Shown here piece after piece: positions 20,719 to 32,567 of a stretch of DNA of 64,000 nucleotides. The stretch's first letter is position 1. Every line of letters begins with the position of its first letter. The notes beneath the pieces were generated by a model. The model saw only the letters and a program-made list of their open reading frames with translations, did no database searches and was not told the DNA's origin. The stretch is from Mycocentrospora acerina (taxonomy: Eukaryota > Ascomycota > Dothideomycetes > Pleosporales): contig JAKUHH010000177.1 of assembly GCA_022701365.1 (NCBI GenBank), positions 558,001 to 622,000 on the forward strand. The letters are read 5' to 3'. Made by a program: the position numbers and the translations under genes.

Positions 20719-22666
20719 ATGGTATACCGCGGGAAGCCCTCAGCATCATGTGGTGAGTGTAGGAAGCGTCGCAGCCGGGTGAGGTAATTCGATCCTGCCG
20801 CACGTCGGAACTGACACAGACGCAGTGTGACCAGGTCATTCCAGGATGTGGACAGTGTTATAAGGCTGGTCGCGTGTGCCCCGGATATCGCAATATTCTA
20901 GGTCTCATGTTCCACGATGAAAGCCTTCGTGTTGCTAAGAGAAGCAAACGCCTCTCTGCACCTGAACACGTGACAACGCTGGCCAAGGTTCAGCGGCGGA
21001 AGGAGGGAAGCCTACTTATGCCAAACATCGTTCTCATACCACCGTTAGACGACCTCGGCGTCAATTTCTTCATGAAAAACTATGTCGGTTCCGATCCGGC
21101 GCTGCAACAGATGGCTTATCTCCCAACCTTCTACCAAACAACAGGCTATGCCGACCTAGCCCTGCACCAGAGTATCGTCGCTGGCGGTTTGGCTGGTTAT
21201 GGCCGCGCGACTGGTCGTAGGGACGTTACCAACATCGCTACGAAGAGCTATGTCACCGCCATTCAGGCCATTAATACCGCCATCTCTGAGCCGACATCAG
21301 GCATTCAGGACTCGACCGTGTTATCTATTGTGCTCGCCGCTCTGTATGAGTCTATGATTACATCTGATGTGTCGAACATGGGTAACGTATGTAAACATCT
21401 TGAGGCCGCTGTGCACGTTGCTTTTTATCGCTTGCAACAGAGTCCACCCTCCCCATTGACGCAGAACCTTTATGTTCACTTAGTGCAGTCAGTGATTATG
21501 AATTGTTGGATTCAGCATGTGCCCTTACCTCCTTTCTTCATGTTTGTCAAGAAGTTTGTTTCGAATCAAAATTCTATCCACGCCAAATTTCTGGATATCC
21601 TCCCAGGGTTGATCCAGTTCCGACATGCGCTCAAGGACGGGTCATATGAATGTCCACGTACCATCGTTGAGCATGCGTTGCAGCTCGACTATCGACTCGA
21701 AGATTTTACTCGGAGTTTGCCAAGAGCTGTGGACTTTGAGAAGTTCTGGGTGTGGGATGATGAGAGGAGCGAGGTTCAGCAACTTGTGTATAGTGGGCAC
21801 TTTCACAGTGAGTAATCTTACAGTGCAGGTGATCAAACCTAGTTCACTAATTTCCCCAGTCTATCCTGCGCATTTCGCAGCTCACCTCTGGAACAACGTT
21901 CGCTCGCTGCGACTTTACCTCCATGAAGTCATACGTCGCCAGTGCCATGCCAGTCTCTCTGCTTCTTCGCCTCGAGAAAAGCCCTTCATTGACGCTCAGA
22001 TAATTTTCTCTTGTCAACTCGTCGCTTCTCTCGCAAAGGACATTTGCGCCTCTGTTCCGCAGTTGGTCGGTCATTCCACCCAATTATCTCTTTTCGCCAA
22101 GCCTATGCAAGAAGTAGATCCCGTGATTGAAGTGAAAGGTGTAACAAGGGAATCGGTACCTATTCGCACCAAAGCATCTGATAATCACCCAATTCGGCAT
22201 GTAGACGTAACACCCTTGTCTTCCATCGATGTTGTGGCCGCTGCGTCGAAACACTCGTTTCTCGTTCTGCCAAGACCGGACCCTGTTAGCGCATACCATG
22301 TATTGTTCCACATCTGTACGATACCGTTGATTCCATATCTACCTTCGAATCTTAAGGAGTGGGTTCAGGGGAGAATCGATTGGATTGGTCAAAACGTTGA
22401 CAGTCGCGAATTTGCGCGGTTGATGGAGATGATTCGCAAACGGCCTGCAGCTGGATTTCCGGTTAGCAATGAAGATGGGTATGTGTTTCCCATCAACAAC
22501 GCAAGAATAATTTTATGAGTTAGGAGACTCGATCAAAATGATGCTAACGAATCATAGACAAATCCCTCAAGGGGGTATATATGAGGTTATAGCATTAGAC
22601 GCCGAAGATCAACGACTTTGGCTGTTATCACATAGTTGGTTCTTCATAGGACTAACATGGAAATGA
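20719..22666 (+). CDS. Zn(II)2Cys6 transcription factor
   Basis: Four exons, 20719-20778, 20826-21807, 21860-22478 and 22558-22666, encode 589 residues. Splicing exon 1 to exon 2 (47-nt intron, donor GTGAGG) restores a perfect binuclear cluster at residues 11-38 with spacing C-x2-C-x6-C-x6-C-x2-C-x6-C, followed by P-G-Y-R. This is typical of fungal C6 factors of the 'P-G-Y-R' group. The rest is a helical regulatory region (about 75-500). Intron 2 is 52 nt. Intron 3 (79 nt, donor GTATGT, branch GCTAAC, acceptor ATAG) leads to a 36-residue C-terminal exon; without splicing the frame stops at 22518. It stands alone in AT-rich DNA about 9 kb upstream of the metabolite cluster. A regulatory link is possible but not shown; no promoter motif shared with the cluster was recognised. 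Confidence 0.85.
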
Positions 22667-24899
22667 CTATTCCGTCTTGAGTGACAAGCTCTACTTACAA
22701 AAAACTTGATCTAGGATATGAGACTCAAGATTAACCGAGGTGGCTTCGCACCCAAAACCAGACACCGCGAATCATGTTCTCTCAAAAAGGGTAAAATATT
22801 GATAATTCTCACATAAATGCAAGAATAAAGCACAAATTTTATTAGCTTGCAAGCATCCTCTAATTGATATATGTGCTTACTCGATCAACATTTTCGAATC
22901 CCAGCGCATTTTTCGATTCACACCATCATGTCCATGCATGATGAGACGTTCGCTCTGCCGCCTTCAGTCGAACAAAATAGACTTGTCTAGGGCCTTTACT
23001 TTTGTCCGATACCGAATTCGTGCTTGTGACACTGCTATTCAATATTGTCAAGGTCTAATTCCGAATTAGATACCCAGATTACGCCAGCATAGTCCAAGCG
23101 ACGTGATGCCCAGTCGCGTCATAGTTAGGTGCGAGTCTAAGCCACCAGTACCGTACATGCTAACAAGAAGGCCTGATAAAAGCAAGATGTACTTATAGAT
23201 CTCAGTGATAGTAGATGACCAAGAGAATTAACTCGCTAATATTAAACCTTTCGAACACTTGCAATGTGTTTCGTCTCACACACCTGATTTCACAGGTCCA
23301 ACCTTATCTTCTAACATTCACTAACCTTTTGCGCCAAGTAGTGAGGCTGTTAATCTTCTATCATCGAATTTATCTTATTCTGGACATTTAGCAATGGTCT
23401 CTCTGCTACGTTAGCCTCTTTGCCCATGTTAAGTGATTACGAGTCGGAATTTGGGGCTTTTGGTAAAATTGTCCAAGTCATCATGAGTAACATCCTGATT
23501 GAATGATTTTGAGGGATTAACTGTTAGAACTATTGAAGACAGTATCATTCAAGACGCGGCGCGCTCAGGTCAGAGAGGAAGAAACGAGAATTGATAATTC
23601 CTGAAGAAGCTCTCAGCAACATTGAACTTACCCTCCTCGAGCTTGAGACGTGACGAAGAAAGTAAAACGCATTCTGCATACTAGTAAAATTGTCCGTGTT
23701 TCTCCAAATCTGTACATCTTTGTAACTTCTGATAATTAAGTGCACTTTGAATGGTTTCAGTTTATCGCCAATACTGAAGCGACAACCTACATCACACAAA
23801 TTAAGGGGTAGATGAGAATATGGTGACGATGTATTCATGTGATCTAAAACTTATCTACAGATTGAGAGTACAGATGTATCGCAAGAAGTTCGTTCCTCGC
23901 CGAGCGTTGAACAAATATCCACTACAGTTTTGTGCTCTTGCCAGATCTATCTTATGTCACATATCCCATATAAAGACTCGTTCTTCATAGGTGAAAATAT
24001 GTGTAAGATATTGGATATATGATGTGCTTCACAATCTTTCAATGGATCGGTTCACATAGTTCACATATCTGGTACGATGGCAAGCTGTACAAGTAGTAGA
24101 TACCATAAGAACAATGTTGGGTTGTTTTCAGCCTATCAATTTAATTTTTTCGTTTGGATAGTCTCTGATGAACTATGGTACTTCATCTAGACACCAGTTT
24201 AAGCCTAATTTCCGTCAAATAGATGCTCAAAAACCTTGTAGTAGAACACACATCTCTCCGAGCCCCATCCACTCATTATGATCTTGGATGAGAGTGATGC
24301 AATGTTAGAAAAATTATTTGCCGCCTTAACAGGTCCTACTCTCGAAGTGCTGGGACAATCCGCTCAAAATTGGGAAAACTTTTGTCTTGCTTACTTTTCT
24401 CCTCAACTTTGGTGGAAAGGGTCGAGAAGAGATTGCTTGGACAGTGACATACCTTGACATCATCCACTGGAGATTTCAAGTGGTGATTTAGGTCTTTTAC
24501 ACTCGCAATACTTTTGCGCTTTCATGTGTATATTAGTCAATAGGATGTGACTATATCTGTCGACTTACGTAAGAAGTGTTCTTCAGATAGGACCTGGCTA
24601 TTTTCGAGCAGCGATCGATCATCTAGGCCAATTACTCTACTATACTGAGACAGTGAGAGAGTAAGCAGCGACTATTTGATCTGGGAGTCTTTAGATACCA
24701 CCTAAGCTTTGGAGCAGATAAAAGAGTTACAACGTGGAGCCCTAGGGGAGATGGAATAAATGAGTGCCACTTTATTGCGAATGACATCACCTGCGTCGTT
24801 TAATTAAAAAATTCTTAGAAATTTGCCACGACTTATCCCTTATTGGAAAGCCTCACTTTCAAGAATAATTAATAAGGCTTACGGTGAGGCGAAGCGGTT
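22667..24899. other. 2.2-kb AT-rich gene-free region
   Basis: No supported gene. A 59-codon frame (24278-24457, plus) was inspected and has no recognisable motif. The low-GC sequence with frequent TA steps is compatible with repeat-induced mutation, although no parent repeat is identified. Confidence 0.45.
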
Positions 24900-25377
24900 T
24901 TAGGAACAATTGCCCATAGGACAGCTCAAATCACTTAGTGGCCTGTGTTTGATGGACTGGCGATGTCGTTTGAGTGACTGTACAATATTGAAGACTTGCA
25001 GACAAACGATACATTTGTGATTTTTAGTCGCAAGCAAATTATTTTCATTTTCAACACTTTTTGTTTTAATTAATTCTAGCAATATCCTCTGTAAAGGCTT
25101 TCGGTGCGTAAGGCTCGCTATGTGTGCGACGAGAGCATGCATATTTTTGAAAAAGATGTTACAACCGCAGCACATGAATTCAGACGCATATACTTCGGTT
25201 TCCAGGTGGGTCACAAATATGTATTTGCTCACGAAGTTTAGATCATATTCTGAGCAGAAGCATTGACTAGTAGCGACTTGATGGTCATGTAAAAAACGTC
25301 CAGCGTTTCGCAGATCTTGCTGCAGGTAGAGAATTGTCCCCGACCTATTTGATGTTCCTCCAGGTTTTTGGATTAAT
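24900..25377 (-). pseudogene. C2H2 zinc-finger gene relic (two fingers, no start codon)
   Basis: A minus-strand frame is open from just after a TAA near 25377 down to the stop at 24900. It encodes two clear CCHH fingers with the same spacing, C-x2-C-x12-H-x5-H. One is in the middle (C-C-G-C ... H-I-A-S-L-T-H) and one near the end (C-I-V-C ... H-R-Q-S-I-K-H). No ATG precedes the fingers in frame; the only Met is inside the first finger region. A pyrimidine-rich TTTTTGTAG at the 5' edge could be a splice acceptor. A diverged third CNLC ... H-like stretch lies further upstream in another frame. This reads as an exon or fragment of a decayed zinc-finger gene, cellular or transposon-borne. Matching finger spacings make chance unlikely. 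Confidence 0.5.
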
Positions 25378-28300
25378 ATAAGTTTGGCTACAAAAACAGC
25401 TTAATGGCGACCGTAAGTATGAGTGCGATTTGCCGATGACTACAAATGACCAAGTTAATTGTGGTGAAGTATAAGCAAAGATTGCAATGAGACTGGATAA
25501 CAATGGAACTTCGTGACAATACCTCAACGCTCAAAAATAATTACCGGCTATACACAGTGATAGGGAGTCGTTCTTCGATCCAATTACAATCATGATTGGT
25601 TATCGGGTCTTCTGCTCCGTATCTTTCCTTCGCGTAATGCTCGTCAAACGAGAGCGGTCACTAAATTTGTATTTACTTATTGTAGGAACTGAAGTATTTT
25701 CACTTGCTGCTGTTGCCATTGGTGTGTTAGTATCAATGTACTGTAAAGTAGGACACAAACAATTACTTGTCGTTTAATAAGCGTTCTGATTCCATAGAAC
25801 CACGCCAACTTACACTTTCTTGGCTGAGATGAATTGTAAAATGAAATTTCTGGCCTAGTTTTCAAGTGGAATTACCATTATTCGAAACATGTTAGAGTTT
25901 TGAGCAATTGGACCAACCATGTCGCGTCTAAGATGGTTGGTGGGTCTTTTTGCAGATATTTGCACTCATCACGCAACCTTACCGGCTATCGAATCATGAC
26001 GAACACTGGCATCGCTATGTGTTAGCTCAAGAGCAAATTAAGGAAAAGGTATTAAAATTCGTGTGATTTAAAAGTCATTGGCTAATAGGTCTCGATGAGA
26101 CTGACGGGGGGATCCTTCTACGTAACTTAACTTGATGTAAGTAGTTATGTGCTTGATGTGGAGTGAATCTGATTCTAATGACTAACATCTTAGGCTATCT
26201 ATTTTGTGCTGTCCCTTCTAAAGAAGAGCCTCGCCTATCTTTGTCGATGCGTCCTGATTTGCGCTTTTTGTATCAATTCAGGGCACAAAAAATGCCCATT
26301 AGCTTACGACACTGAAATCAGTTGTAGAAAAATCGCTTATTACGGTTCTTGAAACCTTGAATCAACGTTGCCTTAATTTGGATGAGTGTTATCCAAAGTA
26401 TTCAATGCTGTAGCCGAAGACTTTTCAAGTTGCGGAAGCATTGTATTCAGAGTAGATTTTTGCACCGTATCGCATCGCAGCAGCTTGGGGACGGCACTCT
26501 GAAAAATTGGTGGACGAACTTGTAGCTGATAAAGCCACCCAGGCCAAGTCATTGACTGCAAATGTTTGACCGTTAGTTGGGATCGATGTCAACAGCTTTT
26601 TGGAACTTTGGATCACTCCTCAATGAAAGTTTTACTGAAATTTTGGATCTTATCATCTTTGTGTGCGGATAGTCTAGTAATTACTTGCCTACTGATTAAA
26701 ATTCTTGTCTAATCACTTTGGTACTATATTTTAAAAGACTAACAAGCTTTGAATTATTACTGATATTGAGTGCTAGATTTGGTACGCTGGTTTTTTTGCC
26801 TGTCTCAACATATAATTGCCTGGTGCTCTCCCCCAGACAACATAATTTAGTCCTCTCAAGTCTATCTCAAGATAATTGTGCAAGTCTGAAGTCTTAGTTA
26901 CAACTGACCCTTTTTTTTTACAACTTTAAGCACATATTTTGTAATGCCTATCGCTTGATAGCTCAGACAATTAGTCTGCCAATGAAATGCCGAAACTCCG
27001 TACATTTGAATTTAGAGACATCGGATTAGTGTCACGCGACATCACGTTTGGCCAACACACACTTCGGACGCTTGGCCATATGCCATTTAATTCAGTATAG
27101 AGCTGGAGAAGTAGGAATAGGAGCTCAGCTCAAGTATATAAACTGCTCTAGATACTACACAGCACAGAGCAGTGATCCACACAATAGATCACCTGAATCT
27201 CACTGTTCGAGCTCACATTCTCGCAAAAATTAGCCATTAGAACGACGCTATGTGAAACTGTCCATAGGGTATGGTATACTGAAGATTTAAAATCTAGATG
27301 GCAAAGCATGTATGACTCTGTTTGGCATAGTTTGCCATTATACTGTTAAACCAAAGCAAAAAAACACAGAGTGTTGGAAAATTTGTGATCAGTTGTTGAA
27401 TCAAATTGCACTAACTCTAAAGACCTATTGAGAATCTACCAGACGTCAGCAAAGCCGTTATGGGCTTTCCTGGAAAGGTCAATGAGATAAGGAAACATTC
27501 GAATTGAACTTTGTTGAGATGAATGTGACTGCCAGGTGGTACGTTGGTCATCCTTGGATTTATTCTTTGATGATACCGGCGGCACATCCGTTAGTCTGTT
27601 GCTAACACTGCATGCATGGGATCTTTTCTTGTTTCGATTATAGAATTTGGCTGAGTGGCATAATATCAGATGGCTGGCATGAAGCATCAGTTCATTATGT
27701 CTGCTATTCTAAGTTTTCAGGACTCAACTTTATCCCACTGTGCCATGAGAGCCAAAAAGGTACTATGATCTATCATTTGATGGAACCTAGAATATAATAG
27801 TACATATCCTCAGGTTGAACCACTTCCTGACACAAGTCAACTAAAGGCTTCATTTCACATGAATCCATTCGAAAATGACTTTGTCGCTGGCCGTTACTCT
27901 ATGCGGTAGTACTAATCCAAGCGGCCTTAGACTGAGTGTCCAAGTAGAGAATTTTGGTTCTATCAGCACTGATAACCATCGGACTGCGCGTTTCGAAGAT
28001 AAAGAGACGAATGCCAGCCAAGCATTGAATGCGAGGGACCAAGTTAGAGTGTGTATCCTTGTGCTGTCACTTTTCTTCGATGTGAATCTAAAATGACTTG
28101 GGCTGACGGTCAGAGTAAAGATTCCCCCCTCAATCTCTAATGCAACTATAGAGGGATTCTCTATCGTGTAACCGAAGATCTCTTGCGTGGTGAATTCGCA
28201 ACAATTTCGCTCTATATCTGAATCTTACAAGTATTGAACATTTTCACACACAAAAACAATATAGTGAAGAGATATTCTTCTATAGTCGAAGATTGGGCAG

Positions 28301-29106
28301 AAGAAATTTGTGGCAGGGTAAAGAGCTAGAACACGAAGCTTCAGGCTATTTAATGTTTAGATCACTTCCCTCTTGTGTGTATTACACAGACCAGTTTTTA
28401 CATGCATAATACGAGCTTTAGAGATACCTATTTCTGGGCTCTGAGCCACGTATTCTACGTAAGTAGTGTTTCTAGGCCATAGATAAACAGAGTAAAGCAT
28501 AGAGTCAGACACTTGACGATTGTTGTTGCATTATACCACGCTCTCCATAGATGCCACGTCTATCAGCTCATGTTTCACATGTTGTCTTCTAGAGTTACAT
28601 GCCCCATGCTGGGTTTGTGCTACAAAATGGGGTTCAGTTTGATCGTAAGATCATAAGTAACAGCGCGCAATTCGAACTTGGCTCAATGTGTCCTACAACC
28701 AAGTATCTACACTGAGATTCGTCTGCCTTCTTTATTAGACTTAGTTATTTGCTTGAGACTGTCAATCACTACGTATGTTGATCTGTACATACATGTATTC
28801 AAATGGGATATATATGTTGACGTAAATCAAAAGTCTTGGATAATGGTTTGCAGGGAGCGGCCAATTCAGGGTCCTTAGCAGAAGAGAAGGCAGGCTACAA
28901 AAACGGATCGCATTAGAGTCAGATCAGAAGGAGCGTAGTAAAACCACTCATGAGGTCGGAAACACTTGTTTTTTGCCGCTGTGACGAGCCAAATTTGCTG
29001 AATCTCGGCTTTGTCTGCCGTGAAGTTGGTAACTGCGCTAGCGCGGAGCGGGGCCAGTGCTGTGGAAAACAAAAAACTACGAAGGCCGAAAAAGTGCAAA
29101 AGAATA
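25378..29106. other. 3.7-kb AT-rich gene-free region
   Basis: All frames are shorter than about 85 codons and lack motifs. Composition and frequent stops in every frame suggest decayed repetitive DNA. GC rises slightly just before the tRNA (28.9-29.1 kb). Confidence 0.45.
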
Positions 29107-29178
29107 GCCCGACGTGGGGCTCGAACCCACAACCTTGAGATTAAGAGTCTCACGCGCTACCGATTGTGCCAGCCGGGC
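29107..29178 (-). tRNA. tRNA-Lys (anticodon CTT)
   Basis: The 72-nt minus-strand sequence folds as a tRNA without an intron. The acceptor stem GCCCGGC pairs with GTCGGGC (one G-U). The anticodon arm has TGAGA / TCTCA stems enclosing CTCTTAA, so the anticodon is CTT (Lys, codon AAG). The T arm contains GGTTCGAGCCCC (B box) and the D arm TGGCACAATCGGTAGCG (A box). A TTCTTTT terminator follows the 3' end on the minus strand. Confidence 0.93.
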
Positions 29179-29294
29179 TAGTTAATGATTGATGTAAGAA
29201 TGTAAGCAAAAAAACAATGTATTCACGTTATTGAATATGAAAAGTAGAATCCTGCTTGATGATATGAGTTTCTAATGGGATTCGACAGCATAGC

Positions 29295-29360
29295 GGGTAT
29301 AGATTGTTCGCTTACAGTAGGTGGGTATAGATTGTTCGCTTACAGTAGGTGGGTATAGAT
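29295..29360 (+). repeat. 28-bp tandem duplication next to the tRNA-Lys
   Basis: Two identical head-to-tail 28-bp units start at 29295 and 29323, each beginning GGGTATAGATTGTTCGCTTA. A third partial unit of about 10 bp follows. The perfect identity contrasts with the decayed surroundings, so the duplication is recent. Confidence 0.9.
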
Positions 29361-31076
29361 CGAGCGATGCGAGAGTTTGCTGTGATTGGCACAGCTAAAA
29401 GACTACGAGTTTTTGTCCCACCTTTTAGCCCAGGTCAACGGCCGCACACGACACAGCTAATAAGTTTCGGAAAGCTCCTCTGAGTGCTAAGGTTTGGAAA
29501 GAGAAAGTGGATGTGCTATTTCACAAAGTAGAGCAAACGCAGCATGCTGTTCCTCATCAAAATGTGCTTCTTACGCTGTCTTATCCTGCTTTTTTGTTGT
29601 TCTGATGTTATTAATAGTATTTTATTTCACTTTCCAATCAAACAGATAGACGCGATAATATTGTAAAGTGAAAAATAAATAAAGAAGCTCCAGTAGCTGG
29701 GACGAAGATCTGAACCAAGAAGAGAAGAACGTGTTCGGTATAGTGGCCTTACATTGTCACGCAGCGGCTCATTCTGAAAGCAATTTTTATAATTTGCATT
29801 CGTTGTGTGCGAATATCCAAAGTAGAACTTCAGAGATGAATACGCTGCGGCAAATAGTGTGCCCAACGTGTTTTGCAATCGAGGTGCTAAGCTGTACTGT
29901 GTCGATGAATAGGCTCAGCTATGTCGGATACAGTGTCATAGGCAGGTAACGGGGAGACAAAAAGGAATTTAGGCAGACCTGAACTCGTCTTTGATCTGTC
30001 CTTATGGTCGTAGAGATATTAGGAGACACAAGCATGCCGCGACTAAGCGAAATATGATTTACGGTGGGGCGTGCTTCATTGGGAGTACTTTTTTCTATAA
30101 ACCAACGAGCGAGATGGTTGGTTATCATATAAGTTGAGATATTGCTATTGACGTCTAATTGTTTAGAACCTGGACGAGCTCGTCGTATCCTCTGTGGTGA
30201 CTGTCACTGTTGTACTTGGAGCCATAAAGCCGTGGTAGATTTAGCAGTATTTGTGCAGGGAGAAAATTGGTACTGGCGAGCTTGCACACGATTAAAGCCC
30301 AAAGACTAGCTCATCGTGACAGGTCTACGCGACGAACAATGAGGGTGCTGGGGGTTTAATCTTGCCTGCGATACTCAATCTTCATGTACATGAACGACTC
30401 AGCAATAAGATTTTTAGCGTGACTTCTTTAAAACAGAACATCGATTCGTGAGAAATGAACTTACAATCGGATTGTCACATTGAAAACCATCAAAAAACAA
30501 CTAGAGTGCGCATGATGTCTCTGGTATATTTGTGCTGAGGTAATGTAGCAACTTTGCAAGCAACAATAAGAACTATGAGGTAATCATCTCTATCGCTGTT
30601 GTGAAGAGAGCCAGGAGTGATGGACTCCAAATGCACTCATTTGCATCGTTTATTTCCCGACATCTATTTAGGTACTATAACAAGACTAGTATTGTAGGCT
30701 GAGTAGAACATGCTTTACTACAGCTTGTCTGAATGGAGATCTAGCAAACAGTAGAGATATAATGATTAGCAAGGAAACATAACCTTTAAATACTTTTGTC
30801 AATATATATCAAATACATTCTCTAACTTGTTCCTTTAGATGGGAAACAATTTTTGAAGTCTTGACTACCAAAAATGCTTCATTCTCTCTCGTTGCTAATA
30901 TTTTGAAAAGGTCTGCGAACCGATACAGTGACATGATTTAGATTAGTTAGGCCTCATGTTACAGAATAGCTTTCTTCACATGCTACACTGCACCTGTTTT
31001 TCCATCACAGAATTTCTCTACTCGGTGTGCTAGCTCACGTTAGGAGTTGATTGCGTATAGCAGTATGTAGGTGTCC

Positions 31077-31255
31077 GCGGTGGTCGCAATGAAGGCGCCA
31101 CACGCTGATTGGTTGCGGCATCGGCCGATGACTCAGCACGCACTTTCCTCCTCCATATTGTAGGTAGTATGCACGTAGTAATACAATTATCAGTTCTCCA
31201 CTTTCTAGTCTAATCCTATCCTCTCCTTTCCTCCTCTCATCAGTAAACAATCGGC
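31077..31255 (+). repeat. Copy 1 of a diverged dispersed repeat at the left cluster edge
   Basis: It aligns by eye in the same orientation with 58491-58690. Shared blocks include ATGAAGGCGCCACACGCTGA, GGTTGCGGCA, GCTCAGCACGCA-like, AATTATCAGTT and a C/T-rich tail ending AGTAAACAAT. Many differences are C/T or G/A transitions. It could be the end of a transposable element such as an LTR. Confidence 0.7.
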
Positions 31256-31616
31256 TTTAATGTAGTTTTTAATTCTCAATTATCTAGTAACATTATTCTT
31301 CCCTCATACCCATTTTGCCTTCCACTAAAGAACCTGCAAAGTCTCTTGACATACTACTCTTTTCTCGTTGAATAACCGTCTATCATTATCTACTTGCTAT
31401 CATCTCTTCTACCCCTTTCCCTTCTTCGTAATTCCGTCCCAATCTTTGCTGACAATGGAAACAGGACTTATGATCGACGCTAGTTTGCTTTCTAAGCATG
31501 CCTACTCACAATACAAGTAAAGTTGTCTAACCCGTTGGCCGTCTGGTTTCAATATCTACGTTATCAAGAATCTTACTCAAAACATCTGATTTGAAATAGA
31601 ACGCTTTATCATCCTT

Positions 31617-32567
31617 TCATCTTACTATGCCACTCTGATGAATGGATAGTGGCTGCGCCGGGTCCCGATATTCTTGCGTACCCGAGTGTTGTTCCACAAA
31701 TTGGCCCCTTGTGCATCCCCTTTGCCTTGAACCAAGTTTGCTTTTTTTTATCTTCCATTGTCTCCCCGCTATTGTGCCTTGATCACTCTTGTCTATCCTG
31801 TCTACCACAAAACCCAAGATGATGTAGATGGCTACGACGATAAATTCGTCGATAATCGCCATGACGACCAATACGACTACGTTTCCCGTAACAATATTGA
31901 ATAAATGACTGCGCAAAAACGTTGCGCAGGCAGAGTACACTAGTCGTACTAAGATAAATGGTATAGCGAAGAAAATAGCTACAGGAACGCGGCGCTCCTT
32001 TCCCGGGACACAGTACGTACGTGGCACGGAAGTAAAGAACACAAGTAACAGGGCCATGAATGAGACGATGTACAAAATGACACCAACTTTACTTGTTGTT
32101 GAGACCTCAATTGCGCCATCAGGTTGCATCTTGCCACTTGTACCCCCGGCGACACTAAGAATTAGACCAAGAGTGATAAGCAGCTGGATCATGCGGAAGT
32201 GTTTGGTTGTGAAAATTGGAGTAGATTTGGCGTTGATGAAGTCCACACTACGATACCGTTAGCAATTTTAGTCCGTGAACTTGTATTAAACTTACAATCT
32301 GCTTAACATTCCAAGAGTTGCGAAAATCAGTGGCGAGAGCCCAATAGAATCGATAACGATCGTAGTTTTAATCAATCCACTGGAATGGTCGTTATGCGAG
32401 AGGAATTGGCAAATTGCACCAGCAATCCGGACGATGCACAGTATTAATGTGTATATCCAACCACTACTGCGACTGATTCCGTGCCTCGAACATGTGATGA
32501 TAGCTAACACAGAGGTCGGGATATAGAATATAAATTCAATAATTGATACGACATCTCGAGGATGCAT
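31617..32567 (-). CDS. Seven-helix-type fungal membrane protein (likely DUF7702 family)
   Basis: Two minus-strand exons, 32567-32296 and 32247-31617, encode 300 residues. The 48-nt intron has donor GTAAGT and acceptor CGTAG. Six to seven hydrophobic helices are visible: about 8-27 (I-I-E-F-I-F-Y-I-P), 35-56 (G-W-I-Y-T-L-I-L-C-I-V-R-I-A-G-A), 67-87, then after the intron about 105-125, 145-165, 180-200 and 205-230. The pattern R-H-G-x-x-R-S-S-G-W-I near residue 29 and I-G-L-S-P-L near 77 recall a fungal family of uncharacterised integral membrane proteins, which I believe is DUF7702; that name is from memory. The tail is hydrophilic. It is the first gene inside the left repeat edge and diverges from the FAD oxidase, so it may belong to the cluster (export, self-protection or sensing are guesses). 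Confidence 0.72.

Larger units (their letters stand above)
29179..31616. other. 2.4-kb AT-rich intergenic region left of the metabolite cluster
   Basis: It contains the 28-bp tandem repeat at 29295 and the cluster-edge repeat copy at 31077, both listed separately. No gene is supported. Confidence 0.45.

Noticed and set aside
24278..24457. 59-codon plus-strand frame
   Set aside because: Reasonable amino-acid mix but no motif, no splice partners and no neighbouring frame to support a gene.
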